64,000 nt of DNA from Lachnospiraceae bacterium (GTDB lineage Bacteria > Bacillota > Clostridia > Lachnospirales > Lachnospiraceae), in NCBI GenBank assembly GCA_021201665.1, contig JAJQEO010000119.1:42247-106246 (forward strand), in the 5' to 3' direction. The notes below the pieces were generated by a model that searched no databases, was not told the DNA's origin, and was given only the letters and a program-made list of their open reading frames with translations. Shown here piece after piece: positions 51,826-60,735 of this stretch. Within the stretch, counting starts at the first letter, position 1; the number at the start of each line of letters is the position of its first letter. Made by a program: the position numbers and the translations under genes.

Positions 51826-52596
51826 TTATTCGGGTTTATTCTTATAATAAATATACATCAGTCCCTTTAACAGGAGCGCGTCGTCGAGCAGGATTTTGTG
51901 GAAGCAATGGGGCGTGATCACGGAGGCGAGTCCTCCGGTGGCGATCACGGTCATTTCCTCCCCGGTTTCCTGCTCGATGCGGTCGATCAGGCCGTCGATG
52001 CAGGAAGCATTTCCATGGATCACCCCGCTTTTCATGCATTCGGTCGTGTTCTTACCTACCAGCCTCCTGGGAGCTTCGAGACTGATGCGGGGCAGCTGGG
52101 ATGTCCGGCTGACCAGTGAATCCAGCGAGACGCGGATGCCGGGCAGGATCATGCCGCCGATGTAGTTTTTGTTTTTGTCGATGACAGAAAGCGTGGTAGC
52201 TGTCCCCATATCGATGATAATCAGTGGCGGCTTATGCTCTGTGATGGCCGCGACAGCGTTGACAATCAGGTCGCTGCCGACCTGCGCAGGATTGTCCATC
52301 AGAATATTCAGGCCGGTCTTTACGCCGGGGCCGACCACGAGCGCCTCCACACCGACGATTTTTTTGACTGCGTCGCGGAACAGATTGGTCAGCGGCGGCA
52401 CGACAGACGAGATGATCGCCCCCGTGATTTCATCCCGGTTGATCTGGTACAGCTCCAGCACGTTTTTGATGCTGATCGCGTATTCCAGCACCGTGCGCGA
52501 GGGCGCTGTGGCCAGACGCTCTACAAAAAGAATCTCGTGTCCGCGGCAGCAGCCGAGTACGGTATTCGTATTTCCGATATCAATCGCCAGTATCAT
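51826..52596 (-). CDS. coaX: Type III pantothenate kinase
   Basis: CoaX phosphorylates pantothenate, the first step of coenzyme A synthesis. The 256-residue ASKHA-fold protein begins MILAIDIGNTNTVLGCC and has VGPGVKTGLNILMDNPAQVGSDLIVN interrupted at the substrate loop, IIDMGTATTLSVID, GGMILPGIRVSLDSLVSRTSQLP and IATGGLASVI. The start at 52596 is 8 nt after AAGGAGG; seven upstream codons are open. It lies downstream of a PanT-like transporter gene on the same strand. Confidence 0.95.
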   Translation of the reverse strand: MILAIDIGNTNTVLGCCRGHEILFVERLATAPSRTVLEYAISIKNVLELYQINRDEITGAIISSVVPPLTNLFRDAVKKIVGVEALVVGPGVKTGLNILMDNPAQVGSDLIVNAVAAITEHKPPLIIIDMGTATTLSVIDKNKNYIGGMILPGIRVSLDSLVSRTSQLPRISLEAPRRLVGKNTTECMKSGVIHGNASCIDGLIDRIEQETGEEMTVIATGGLASVITPHCFHKILLDDALLLKGLMYIYYKNKPE

Positions 52597-52759
52597 GGCT
52601 TTTTCCTCCTTCGGCAAAATGCTCTTCCATATATTCGTTCTATTGCTTATGCGTCAAAGCTGCTGGACATCAGGTCGTGTTTTGTACTTCGTATTCTTCT
52701 GAAAATGATATGCTCCCATATGCTGGCTTGTGAGCACAGCTTTCTGAGCAGGTTGGCTG

Positions 52760-52850
52760 GTCAGCATGCGCAGCTTTCCGAACGGCCAGCGGGTGCAGCT
52801 TTCCAGTATTCCGAACGGCCAGCGTACGCAGATTTCCTGTTCTCCGATCG
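52760..52850. repeat. Degenerate ~35-bp repeats between panT and coaX
   Basis: Three units contain variants of CAGCTTTCC...CCGAACGGCCAGCG (52783-52801 and 52811-52826 are clearest, the third ending GATCGATCAGCG). The array fills much of the 255-base gap between panT and coaX. Confidence 0.6.
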
Positions 52851-52851
52851 A

Positions 52852-53514
52852 TCAGCGGGCACAAGATTTTTCTCCTGCAGATTGAGACCGTGACGGAGCC
52901 GGAACAAAATGCGCCTTATAGAGGGCGATGCCGACCGCTCCGGTAAGGATGGTCGAGGAGACCATTTCGCATACCGCGTTAATCCCGACGAAGCCGCAGA
53001 TAAATACCAGAATATTCCTTCCGCCGATCAGTCCCTGCATGTATTCGGTACTGCCAAAGAGCAGCACGAGGGCGGTCATAAAAAACAGTGTGTTCAAAAA
53101 TGCGGAGCAGAATCCAGTCGCCAGGCAGGCGACAGAGGTATTTGTCATTTTGCGGACACCTCGGAAAATATAGCCGAGAAGCAGCCCGTCCAGAAATCTG
53201 GGCACAAAGCGCTGGATAAAGGCCAGAAACGGGTTGATGCCAAACAGGATCGCGCCCATGGCACTGGTGCCGCCGATGCCGATACACTGCAAAAAGCTGG
53301 TCAGTCCGAAGACGGAGCCAGTGACTGCGCCGCCGACAGGTCCGAGCGTAATCGCTGCGATTGCCACAGGGATTACGTTGAAGGTGATGGCAAGGGGGCC
53401 GATATTCAGATAGCCAAGCGGGGTGTAGGCCATGAGCAGCAGAATGGCGGTCATGAGGCCGAGAATGACGAGCTGCGAGGTGTTAAAGGTGTTGCCTGTG
53501 TTGTTTGTGTTCAT
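52852..53514 (-). CDS. panT: ECF transporter S component, probable pantothenate-binding PanT
   Basis: Substrate-binding membrane subunit of an energy-coupling-factor importer, 220 residues, about six helices. LMAYTPLGYLNIGPLAITFNVIPVAIAAITLGPVGGAVTGSVFG, broken at helix ends, fits the PanT-type S components. Energising subunits are not in this window and are presumably shared. The adjacency of coaX on the same strand supports pantothenate as substrate. AAGGAGG precedes the ATG. The last ~20 residues are polar and unconserved. Confidence 0.8.
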   Translation of the reverse strand: MNTNNTGNTFNTSQLVILGLMTAILLLMAYTPLGYLNIGPLAITFNVIPVAIAAITLGPVGGAVTGSVFGLTSFLQCIGIGGTSAMGAILFGINPFLAFIQRFVPRFLDGLLLGYIFRGVRKMTNTSVACLATGFCSAFLNTLFFMTALVLLFGSTEYMQGLIGGRNILVFICGFVGINAVCEMVSSTILTGAVGIALYKAHFVPAPSRSQSAGEKSCAR

Positions 53515-53749
53515 GATGGTTTCCTCCTTGTTATTATTCCCTGGACGAAGAGGATGAAAGGAACTGTGGAATTCTGCGGACTGGCCTTAAGATTCTTAAG
53601 GACGGATGTGTGCGGAAGCTACCCTCCGGCGTGGTAGGATGCTTCCGGCAGAATCAGGTCCGCACGCAGCTCAGTTTTTAGCCGCCGCCTGCGCGACATA
53701 GAGGGCACAGACGGCGGCAGCTCTTCGAAATGGGATACAATACAACTAC
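53515..53749 (-). promoter_or_regulatory. Long structured leader of panT, class unassigned
   Basis: About 235 nt lie between the predicted transcript start and the panT start codon. On the minus strand GGAAGC...GCTTCC encloses TACC...GGTA; GCGGAC and GTCCGC, and GATTCTGC and GCAGAATTC, offer mutually exclusive pairings. I do not recognise a known riboswitch class, and there is no TPP, FMN or THF signature. Confidence 0.4.
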
Positions 53750-53755
53750 CGCGCA

Positions 53756-53785
53756 AGTATAACACAAGAAGGCACTGACGTACAA
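53756..53785 (-). promoter_or_regulatory. panT promoter
   Basis: On the minus strand TTGTAC (53785-53780) and TATACT (53761-53756) are 18 bp apart. Confidence 0.5.
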
Positions 53786-53807
53786 GAGGGAAAATATTTT
53801 TGCTTTT

Positions 53808-53814
53808 TTCGACA
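53808..53814 (-). promoter_or_regulatory. Spo0A box in the panT-spo0A divergent region
   Basis: TTCGACA is the complement of the 0A consensus TGTCGAA. It is ~150 bp upstream of the spo0A promoter and ~23 bp upstream of the panT -35, so either gene could be the target. Autoregulation of spo0A is known in Bacillus. Confidence 0.5.
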
Positions 53815-53929
53815 TTTTTTTCAATTCTTCGTCACAAATCTCCAATTAATTCGTTTTTATATCATGTAGACCAAATAGCAGCGGGGAGAAAAATGGCATT
53901 TCTGGTCAGATTTGCCCGAAATGATTTAC

Positions 53930-53959
53930 TTGCGATGAGCGGACACGGGCAGATATAAT
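53930..53959 (+). promoter_or_regulatory. Vegetative-type spo0A promoter
   Basis: TTGCGA (53930-53935) and TATAAT (53954-53959), 18 bp apart. The ~235 nt leader contains the palindrome mosaic at 53975-54085. Confidence 0.55.
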
Positions 53960-53974
53960 GTGACTTATCGGAAG

Positions 53975-54085
53975 GGCTCTGGACATCCAGTGGATGTCCG
54001 TTTAGAGCCGACCGAAGCGAAGCGTAGACGAACTTCGCAAGTCAACGACAGGGTTCTGCGAAGCAGGTTCCTGGAGTGTCAGTGA
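53975..54085. repeat. Palindrome mosaic in the spo0A leader
   Basis: GGCTCT/AGAGCC (53975-53980, 54003-54008) encloses GGACATCC-AGT-GGATGTCC, a 23-nt string also at 13788-13810. GAACTTCGC and GCGAAGC elements follow, and CTGCGAAGCAG (54056-54066) is another GCGAAGC-tipped hairpin. Confidence 0.75.
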
Positions 54086-54200
54086 CAGAATCAGAAAGCA
54101 TTCGCGCACTCATAGTTACTATTTGCGTGTACAGGAAAGGTCTGCACTCGCTGCACGGGTACAGACAAATTATAAAAGAGATCAGGGGAGGAAAATGATC

Positions 54201-55034
54201 ATGAACAAACTGAATGTCGCAATCGCGGATGACAACGAAAAAATGGTGCAGATCCTGGACCATATTGTCAGCAGTGACGAGGAGCTGAAGGTCGTCGGCA
54301 GGGCAGGTAATGGGGAAGAGCTGATGGAAATTATCAGGGAAAAGAAGCCTGATGTGGTTCTTCTGGATATTATTATGCCGAAGCTGGACGGACTGGCGGT
54401 GATGGATCGGGTGAATCATGAGCCTGAGATGAAAAAGCCCGCGTTTATTGTCATTTCTGCTGTCAGTCACCAGAAAACGACAGAGGATGCTTTCGAGCTG
54501 GGTGCGGAATATTACATCCTGAAGCCTTTTGACTATAATACGGTAGTGAGCCGGATCAAACGGGCACGGATGAGGTCGATGGATTTACGGCAGACAGAAA
54601 ACAGGAGCGTTGTAGAAAGCCGCAGGGAGTATCAGGAAGAACATCAGGAAGAATACCAGAAGTATAACCTGGAAAGCGATGTGACAGACATTATTCACGA
54701 GGTGGGTGTTCCCGCGCATATCAAAGGCTACCAGTATCTGCGGGATGCGATCATCCTCTCGGTCCAGGATGCGGAAATGATGAATTCGATTACCAAAATT
54801 CTCTATCCGACGATTGCCAAAAAGCATCAGACGACCGCGAGCCGTGTCGAGCGGGCGATCCGTCACGCGATCGAGGTCGCCTGGAGCAGGGGAAAAATGG
54901 ACACGATCGAGGAGCTGTTCGGATATACTGTCAGCGATGGAAAAGGCAAACCGACCAATTCCGAGTTTATCGCGCTGATTGCGGACAAGATCCGGCTTGA
55001 TAATAAGAGAAAAAAGAAGGGGTATCGCTCCTGA
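54201..55034 (+). CDS. spo0A: Sporulation master regulator Spo0A
   Basis: Response regulator that commits the cell to sporulation when phosphorylated. The receiver (1-120) has acidic residues at 10-11, phospho-acceptor Asp56 in [14 protein letters not shown], and Lys108 in YILKPF. The C-terminal DNA-binding domain (~155-277) has [45 protein letters not shown] and [17 protein letters not shown]. The interdomain linker is long and Glu/Gln-rich with a small repeat ([10 protein letters not shown]). The ATG at 54201 lies 9 nt after GGGGAGG; the ATG two codons earlier is too close. Its targets in this window probably include the spoIIG promoter. Confidence 0.97.
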   Translation: MNKLNVAIADDNEKMVQILDHIVSSDEELKVVGRAGNGEELMEIIREKKPDVVLLDIIMPKLDGLAVMDRVNHEPEMKKPAFIVISAVSHQKTTEDAFELGAEYYILKPFDYNTVVSRIKRARMRSMDLRQTENRSVVESRREYQEEHQEEYQKYNLESDVTDIIHEVGVPAHIKGYQYLRDAIILSVQDAEMMNSITKILYPTIAKKHQTTASRVERAIRHAIEVAWSRGKMDTIEELFGYTVSDGKGKPTNSEFIALIADKIRLDNKRKKKGYRS

Positions 55035-55100
55035 TTGTTAACTCCGATATTTTGTAACTGTCGATCTTAATTTCAGATTTCATGTCGATTTCAGCCGTTG

Positions 55101-55205
55101 ATTTCAGATGATTTCAGCGGCTGATTTTGCAAAAAATTCAGATGATTTCAGCGGCTGGTTTTCGCTCAAAATTCAGATGATTTCGGCAGTGGATATTCGC
55201 GTTGA
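55101..55205 (+). repeat. 35-bp non-coding tandem repeat after spo0A
   Basis: Three consecutive 35-bp units start ATTTCAGATGATTTC or ATTCAGATGATTTC (55101, 55136, 55171), with degraded units to ~55255. The 369-base gap between spo0A and sufC contains no gene. Confidence 0.8.
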
Positions 55206-55269
55206 GTTAAGGCTGGTTTTTGCTGATTTTAGCCGCTGATTTTCGCTCGAATAATTTTCGGATTATGTC

Positions 55270-55298
55270 TTGCAAGATGGGCAGGCCTGGTATATAAT
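55270..55298 (+). promoter_or_regulatory. suf operon promoter
   Basis: TTGCAA (55270-55275) and TATAAT (55293-55298), 17 bp apart. The predicted start is near 55305. Confidence 0.7.
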
Positions 55299-55316
55299 AC
55301 ACATCAGACTTAAATT

Positions 55317-55333
55317 CCGAGTAAATTACTCGG
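55317..55333. promoter_or_regulatory. IscR/Rrf2-like operator candidate in the suf promoter
   Basis: CCGAGTAAATTACTCGG is a perfect palindrome at about +12 to +28. It differs from the known type 1 IscR core (CYGACTRWWWYAGTCRG-like) at one symmetrical position in each half. A Fe-S-sensing Rrf2 repressor binding here would block early transcription. Confidence 0.5.
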
Positions 55334-55403
55334 CTTTTACTACAGAAATGAGTTCTCTGGCTGCGTTTTGCTGCTCTGAACTTATTACATGAGGAGGAAA
55401 TAT

Positions 55404-56144
55404 ATGTCTGAACAATTATTACAGGTAACATCCTTATCGGTCAGAGTGGAGGAGAAGGAAATCCTTCACGGGGTCGATCTTAAAATAGGAAAGGGCGAGA
55501 CCCATGTCCTGATGGGGCCGAACGGAGCCGGCAAATCAACGCTCGGCTATGCCCTGATGGGCAATCCCGGCTACGAGGTGACGGGCGGCCAGATTCTTTT
55601 TGACGGCAAAGATTTGTCAGAATTGTCTGTGGCGGAGCGGGCGAAGGCAGGTCTGTTCCTTTCCTTCCAGAATCCGCTGGAGGTGCCGGGCATTACATTG
55701 AGTAATTTTATCCGCAGCGCCCTGGAGCAGCGCACCGGGGAGCGGATCCGCCTGTGGGATTTCCGCAGGGAGCTCGAGGCAAAAATGGAAATCCTGCAGA
55801 TGGACAAATCCTACGCGAAGCGTGACCTGAACGTCGGGTTTTCCGGCGGGGAGAAGAAGAAGGCGGAGATCCTGCAGCTGCTGATGATGAAGCCGTCGCT
55901 CGCGATCCTCGATGAGACCGACTCTGGACTCGATGTGGACGCGGTGCGCACCGTATCGCGCGGTGTAGAGGAATACCAGAAGGATAAGGACGGCTCCCTG
56001 CTGATTATTACCCACAGCACACGGATCCTGGAATCCCTGCACGTGGACAGGACTCATGTACTGGTAGACGGAAAAATTGTGGCTGAAGGCGATGCCTCGC
56101 TCGTGGATGAAATCAACGCGCATGGGTTTGAGCAGTTTCTATGA
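55404..56144 (+). CDS. sufC: Fe-S assembly ATPase SufC
   Basis: ABC-type ATPase of the SufBCD scaffold, cytoplasmic, 246 residues. Walker A MGPNGAGKSTLGYALMG (~36), LSFQNPLEVPG (Q-loop), signature FSGGEKKKAEILQLL, Walker B LAILDETDSGLDVDA and switch IITHSTRIL are all SufC-specific. GAGGAGG precedes the ATG. It is the first gene of sufCBDSU. Confidence 0.97.
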   Translation: MSEQLLQVTSLSVRVEEKEILHGVDLKIGKGETHVLMGPNGAGKSTLGYALMGNPGYEVTGGQILFDGKDLSELSVAERAKAGLFLSFQNPLEVPGITLSNFIRSALEQRTGERIRLWDFRRELEAKMEILQMDKSYAKRDLNVGFSGGEKKKAEILQLLMMKPSLAILDETDSGLDVDAVRTVSRGVEEYQKDKDGSLLIITHSTRILESLHVDRTHVLVDGKIVAEGDASLVDEINAHGFEQFL

Positions 56145-56179
56145 TAGTGACCACGGCAGACTGTCCTTTCTCGTTTTTG

Positions 56180-56248
56180 TGATTAGGCACTTGCGAACGA
56201 TTTTTGGTGCAAAATGGTAAAATTTCTATTTCGGTTTATCCGGGTTAG
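56180..56248 (+). repeat. Dispersed ~68-bp repeat, copy 2
   Basis: Partner of 4654-4721 (shared blocks listed there). It fills much of the 180-bp sufC-sufB gap, inside the operon, so it is transcribed in the suf mRNA. Confidence 0.7.
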
Positions 56249-56324
56249 AGAAAATAGGGCAGAAACGCCGGACACGGATTTACAGATCTGATTCATGTTC
56301 GCAATACACGGAGGAATGACACTG

Positions 56325-57731
56325 ATGAAGGAAAAAACCATGGTTGAGGATATCAACCGGAGTGTTTATGATATAAAAAATGAAGAGCGGGACGTTTACC
56401 GTATGCAGGCGGGGCTGACTCCTGAGATCGTCTGTCAGATCTCAGAAGAGAAGCATGACCCCGGGTGGATGCGCGAGTTCCGCCTGAAATCTCTGGAAAC
56501 CTACAATAAAATTCCGGTGCCCGACTGGGGACCGTCGATTGAGGGTCTGAATATGGACCAGATTGCCACCTATGTGCGGACCAATACCGATATGAAGGGC
56601 AGCTGGGACGAGGTGCCCGAGGATATCAAAAAGACATTTGACCTGCTGGGCATCCCGCAGGCGGAGAAGGAATCTCTGGCCGGTGTCGGCGCCCAGTATG
56701 ACTCGGAGCTGGTTTATCACAATGTGCGCGCGGATGTCGCGGCGAAGGGCGTGGTCTACACAGATATGGAAAGCGCCCTGAACGGCGAATATGCCGAGAT
56801 GGTAAAGAGCCATTTTATGAAGCTGGTGCCCCCGACAGACCATAAATTTGCCGCCTTGCATGGGGCAGTCTGGTCCGGCGGCTCGTTTGTTTATGTGCCG
56901 CCCGGCGTGAAGGTGGACATCCCGCTGCAGTCGTATTTCCGATTAAACGCGGCAGGCGCGGGGCAGTTTGAGCATACGCTGATCATCGTGGACGAGGGCG
57001 CGGATTTACATTTTATCGAGGGCTGCTCGGCGCCGAAGTACAATGTGGCGAACCTCCATGCGGGCTGTGTCGAGCTTTTCGTCGGGAAAAATGCGCGGCT
57101 GCGCTATTCAACGATTGAAAACTGGTCCAAAAACATGTACAACCTGAATACGAAACGGGCGAGAGTCGAGGCGGGCGGCAGGATTGAATGGGTTTCCGGC
57201 TCGTTTGGCTCCCATGTCTCGTACCTGTATCCGATGAGTATTTTGAACGGAGAGGGTGCCCGGGCAGAATTTACCGGCGTGACCTTTGCCGGAGCGGGAC
57301 AGAATCTTGACACGGGCGCGAAGGTCGTGCATCTGGCGCCGAATACTTCTTCCTATATGAATACGCGCTCCATCTCCAAGGGAGGCGGCATCAGCACCTT
57401 CCGCAGCTCCGTGACAGTGATGCCCAAAGCGAAGCACAGCCGTTCTTCGGTATCCTGCCAGTCTCTGATGCTGGACCGGATCTCGCGTTCCGACACGATA
57501 CCGGCGATGGACATCCGCACACAGGATGCGGATATCGGACACGAAGCCAAGATCGGGCGCATTAGCGATGAAGCGGTCTTTTACCTGATGTCGAGAGGCA
57601 TCCCGGAGGACGAGGCCCGCGCACTGATCGTCAGCGGCTTCGCGGATAACGTTTCAAAAGAGCTGCCGGTCGAGTACGCGGTGGAGATGAACAACCTGAT
57701 CCGCCTGGAAATGAAGGGCAGCATCGGATGA
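56325..57731 (+). CDS. sufB: Fe-S assembly scaffold SufB
   Basis: Core scaffold protein, 468 residues, with PDWGPSIEGLNMDQIATYVRTNT-type N-terminal region, SGGSFVYVPPGVKVDIPLQSYFRLN broken at beta turns, FIEGCSAPKYNVANLHAGCVELFVG with conserved Cys, RARVEAGGRIEWVSGSFGSH and DIGHEAKIGRISDEAVFYLMSRGI. The ATG at 56325 lies 10 nt after GGAGG; upstream in-frame ATGs are less well placed. It works with SufC and SufD to build clusters from SufS/SufU sulfur. Confidence 0.97.
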   Translation: MKEKTMVEDINRSVYDIKNEERDVYRMQAGLTPEIVCQISEEKHDPGWMREFRLKSLETYNKIPVPDWGPSIEGLNMDQIATYVRTNTDMKGSWDEVPEDIKKTFDLLGIPQAEKESLAGVGAQYDSELVYHNVRADVAAKGVVYTDMESALNGEYAEMVKSHFMKLVPPTDHKFAALHGAVWSGGSFVYVPPGVKVDIPLQSYFRLNAAGAGQFEHTLIIVDEGADLHFIEGCSAPKYNVANLHAGCVELFVGKNARLRYSTIENWSKNMYNLNTKRARVEAGGRIEWVSGSFGSHVSYLYPMSILNGEGARAEFTGVTFAGAGQNLDTGAKVVHLAPNTSSYMNTRSISKGGGISTFRSSVTVMPKAKHSRSSVSCQSLMLDRISRSDTIPAMDIRTQDADIGHEAKIGRISDEAVFYLMSRGIPEDEARALIVSGFADNVSKELPVEYAVEMNNLIRLEMKGSIG

Positions 57732-57929
57732 GCAGATGGCTGTTTTTGGCCTTTGCATGATTGCCCCGAAAGCGGGAACTAAGTCCATGCTTTGAATTCA
57801 GAACGGGTGATTTAGAAACGCAGTAAATGTAAATGAGGATGTGTTGAACAGTCACGAACCATCAGGGTGTGATATCTGATTCTGAGAGGATTCATGAGCA
57901 AGGATGGAAACAGTACGAGGAGAAACAAC

Positions 57930-59375
57930 ATGGGAATGGATATGACAATCAACCGGCTGCCTGCCCCGACCTGGAACTGGCTGCATGTAAATGAGGTCAG
58001 TCTGAAAGGGGTATCCGCCCCTTCTAAAGGAAGGCTTACCGCAGAGACACCGGCATCGATACATTTTTACACAGAACATATTAATATAGAAGAAACCGTG
58101 CAGCCTGCCGGGAAATCAACCGCATCGGAAACAGGTGCGGATCAAGGCGTTGAGACATGCAATAAAACGGCCGATAAAACGGCCGAAGCAGAGCAGCTTG
58201 CGCAGATTGCGACCGGTCTCGGAGCCGACATGGATGAGCTTGCAAAGCAGGGTGAGACATCCTTTGACATCTGGGAGATCGCTCCCGGCGTGCGGGAAAG
58301 TGAGCCGGTGCGGCTGCATTTTACGTATGAGCCAGGCGACACTGTTCAGAACCGGATCGGCATCCGTCTCGGAGCAGGCAGTGAGATGACGGTGATCATG
58401 GACTACTGTACGGCTGATTTGTGGAGCAATGGCAGTCTGCCTGCTGACGGCAGCCCGTCGTCCGGCGGGGAGTGCGTTCAGGGTGAACCTGTTTCCGCAA
58501 AGACCGCGGAGAATAACGTCACAAAGAAGGCAGAGGAGAATGCAGGTCGCAACACAGAGTCTGAGGAGCCTGAATTTTCTGTGCCGGAAGAAAGGAACGA
58601 AAACGCAGCATCAACTGTGCCGGAAAAAAGGATCGAAAACGCTGCATCATCTGTGACAGAAGGACAGACGGATTTTTCCGCATCGGCTTACAAATCGCCG
58701 GAACCGGCGTGCCGTTCCCTGGGCGCAGTACAGACCAAAATTCGCCTGGGAAAAGGGGCGCATCTGCGTCTGGTGCAGATTCAGAAGCTGCCGGACGAGT
58801 TTACGTTCCTCAATGATGTCGGGACGGACTGCGCCCAGGGAGCTAAAATAGAAACGATCCAGATCGTACTCGGCGGAGGCAGTACCTGCATGGGGATGCG
58901 CACGGAGCTTGGCGGGAGAAAAAGCGAGCTGGAGAGCAAAATCGGCTACCTGCTCGATAATAAAGAGTCTCTGGATATGAATTACCTGGCTTATCAAACC
59001 GGCGCGAAGACGACCAGCCGGATGGATGTTTCCGGCGTCCTGCGCGGGAGCAGCAAAAAGCTGTTTCGCGGAACGATTGATTTCCGGAATGGCGCCGTCG
59101 GCGCGAAGGGCGATGAGAAGGAAGATGTCCTGCTGCTCTCAGACGGCGTGGAAAACCGTACCGTGCCGCTGATCCTCTGTGAGGAAGAGGATGTCGAGGG
59201 CAACCATGGAGCGACCATCGGGCGGCTGGACGAGTCCCTGCTGTTTTACTTGTCTTCACGTGGGATTGAGGAGAACGAAATTTACGAGATGATGGCACGA
59301 GCCAGGATCGATGCGCTCTGCGCGGACATCCAGGATGAGAAGACACGCTGTCTGGTGCAGAGATGCATGGGGTGA
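57930..59375 (+). CDS. sufD: Fe-S assembly protein SufD with large insertions
   Basis: SufB paralogue of the SufBCD complex. The C-terminal half is typical: KIRLGKGAHLRLVQIQKL, KIGYLLDNKESLDMNY, FRGTIDFRNGAVGAKGDEKEDVLLLSDG and GATIGRLDESLLFYLSSRGI, broken at turns. Two low-complexity inserts expand the N-terminal half: ~50-90 (TASETGADQGVE, KTADKTAEAEQ) and ~165-255, including three 12-residue units. At 481 residues it is well above the usual ~350-400. The ATG at 57930 lies 7 nt after GAGGAG; an ATG at 57894 also has a possible ribosome site. Confidence 0.9.
   Translation: MGMDMTINRLPAPTWNWLHVNEVSLKGVSAPSKGRLTAETPASIHFYTEHINIEETVQPAGKSTASETGADQGVETCNKTADKTAEAEQLAQIATGLGADMDELAKQGETSFDIWEIAPGVRESEPVRLHFTYEPGDTVQNRIGIRLGAGSEMTVIMDYCTADLWSNGSLPADGSPSSGGECVQGEPVSAKTAENNVTKKAEENAGRNTESEEPEFSVPEERNENAASTVPEKRIENAASSVTEGQTDFSASAYKSPEPACRSLGAVQTKIRLGKGAHLRLVQIQKLPDEFTFLNDVGTDCAQGAKIETIQIVLGGGSTCMGMRTELGGRKSELESKIGYLLDNKESLDMNYLAYQTGAKTTSRMDVSGVLRGSSKKLFRGTIDFRNGAVGAKGDEKEDVLLLSDGVENRTVPLILCEEEDVEGNHGATIGRLDESLLFYLSSRGIEENEIYEMMARARIDALCADIQDEKTRCLVQRCMG
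58581..58688 (+). repeat. Three 36-nt in-frame repeats inside sufD
   Basis: Units encode VPEERNENAAST, VPEKRIENAASS and VTEGQTDFSASA, each exactly 36 nt (58581-58616, 58617-58652, 58653-58688). They lie within the second low-complexity insertion. Confidence 0.88.
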
Positions 59376-59481
59376 ATGATCGGTACTGACGGAATGAAGA
59401 TCCTGAAATGATTCGTACAGAGAAGAACCGCTCACTGTTTATCGCATGCATCGTTTTGAATGATGAAAGGAACACAACCAA

Positions 59482-60735
59482 ATGCCGGAAACAAACAGAA
59501 TTCAGGAGAAGGGAACCTATACGGTAGAAGAAATCCGCAGGGATTTTCCTCTCCTTCAGAATACCGATTATGCCTACCTGGATAACTCTGCGACATCTCA
59601 GAAGCCCACACAGGTGCTGGAGGCGGTGCGGAGGTTTTATGAGACGAAAAACGCGAACCCGTTCCGCGGGCTGTATCCTTTAAGTGAGGAAGCGACGGAG
59701 GCTTATGAGGACGCGCGGGAGACGGTGCGGGCATTTATCAACGCGAAGAGCACCGGGGAGATTATCTTTACAAGAAACGCGTCGGAGAGTCTGAATCTCG
59801 TCGCCTACAGCCTGGGCAGTCTTCTTTTTAAGCCTGGCGATGAGATTGTGGTCAGCATTGCCGAGCATCACAGCAATATGCTCCCCTGGAGAGCGGCAGC
59901 GGAGCGTGCAGGGGCAAAGGTCGTTTATCTGGAATGTGCCCCCGACGGAGCGTTTACGGAAGAAATGCTGCGCGGCGTGCTGACAGATCGGACTCGCCTG
60001 GTCGCGATTACGCAGGTTTCCAACGTCTTTGGCCGCAAAAATGACATCCGCCGGTTTGCAGAAGTCTGTCATGAGCGAGACATCGTGATCGTAGCGGACG
60101 GGGCGCAGAGCGTGCCGCACATGCCGGTCGATGTGCAGGATCTGGACGTGGATTTTCTGGCATTTTCCGGTCACAAAATGCTTGCCCCGGACGGCATCGG
60201 CGTCCTCTATGGAAAGAAAAAGTGGCTCCAGAAGATGCCGCCCTTTATGAGCGGGGGAGAGATGATTGAGTCCGTCACGCGTGATAAAATCATTTATGCC
60301 GAGCTGCCGCACAAGTTTGAGGCCGGGACCGTCAACGCGGGCGGAGCCGTGGGCCTTGCCGAGGCAATCCGCTATATCCAGAGGCTGAGCTTTGACTGGA
60401 TCGAGGAGCGGGAGCAGGCCCTGACAGCGCTGGCTTACTCACAGATGAAGGAGATCCCGGGTGTGCGTGTATTTGGATCTGAGGATCCGCTGGATCACCA
60501 CGGTATTCTGACCTTTACTGTGGATGGTGTTCATCCGCATGATGTCTCCGAGATCTTAAGCGCCTCCAAAATCGCAGTGCGGGCAGGACACCACTGCGCG
60601 CAGCCTCTGATGGGGCATCTGAAGGTCGGCTCCACGACCAGAGCCAGCATCGCCTTTTACAATACAGAAGAAGAAATCCTGCGCTTCACAGAAGCACTTG
60701 GCCAGGTAAGGAGGGTCATGGGATATGGAAAATAG
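59482..60735 (+). CDS. sufS: Cysteine desulfurase SufS
   Basis: Group II PLP cysteine desulfurase, 417 residues, which mobilises sulfur from cysteine as a persulfide. YLDNSATSQKPTQVLEAV, FTRNASESLNLVAYSLG, AEHHSNMLPWRAAAERAG, VADGAQSVPHMPVDVQDLDVDF, the PLP Lys in FSGHKMLAPDGIGVLYG and the active Cys in VRAGHHCAQPLMGHL, split by turns, are present. The 3' end overlaps sufU by 11 nt. It transfers sulfur to SufU. Confidence 0.97.
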   Translation: MPETNRIQEKGTYTVEEIRRDFPLLQNTDYAYLDNSATSQKPTQVLEAVRRFYETKNANPFRGLYPLSEEATEAYEDARETVRAFINAKSTGEIIFTRNASESLNLVAYSLGSLLFKPGDEIVVSIAEHHSNMLPWRAAAERAGAKVVYLECAPDGAFTEEMLRGVLTDRTRLVAITQVSNVFGRKNDIRRFAEVCHERDIVIVADGAQSVPHMPVDVQDLDVDFLAFSGHKMLAPDGIGVLYGKKKWLQKMPPFMSGGEMIESVTRDKIIYAELPHKFEAGTVNAGGAVGLAEAIRYIQRLSFDWIEEREQALTALAYSQMKEIPGVRVFGSEDPLDHHGILTFTVDGVHPHDVSEILSASKIAVRAGHHCAQPLMGHLKVGSTTRASIAFYNTEEEILRFTEALGQVRRVMGYGK

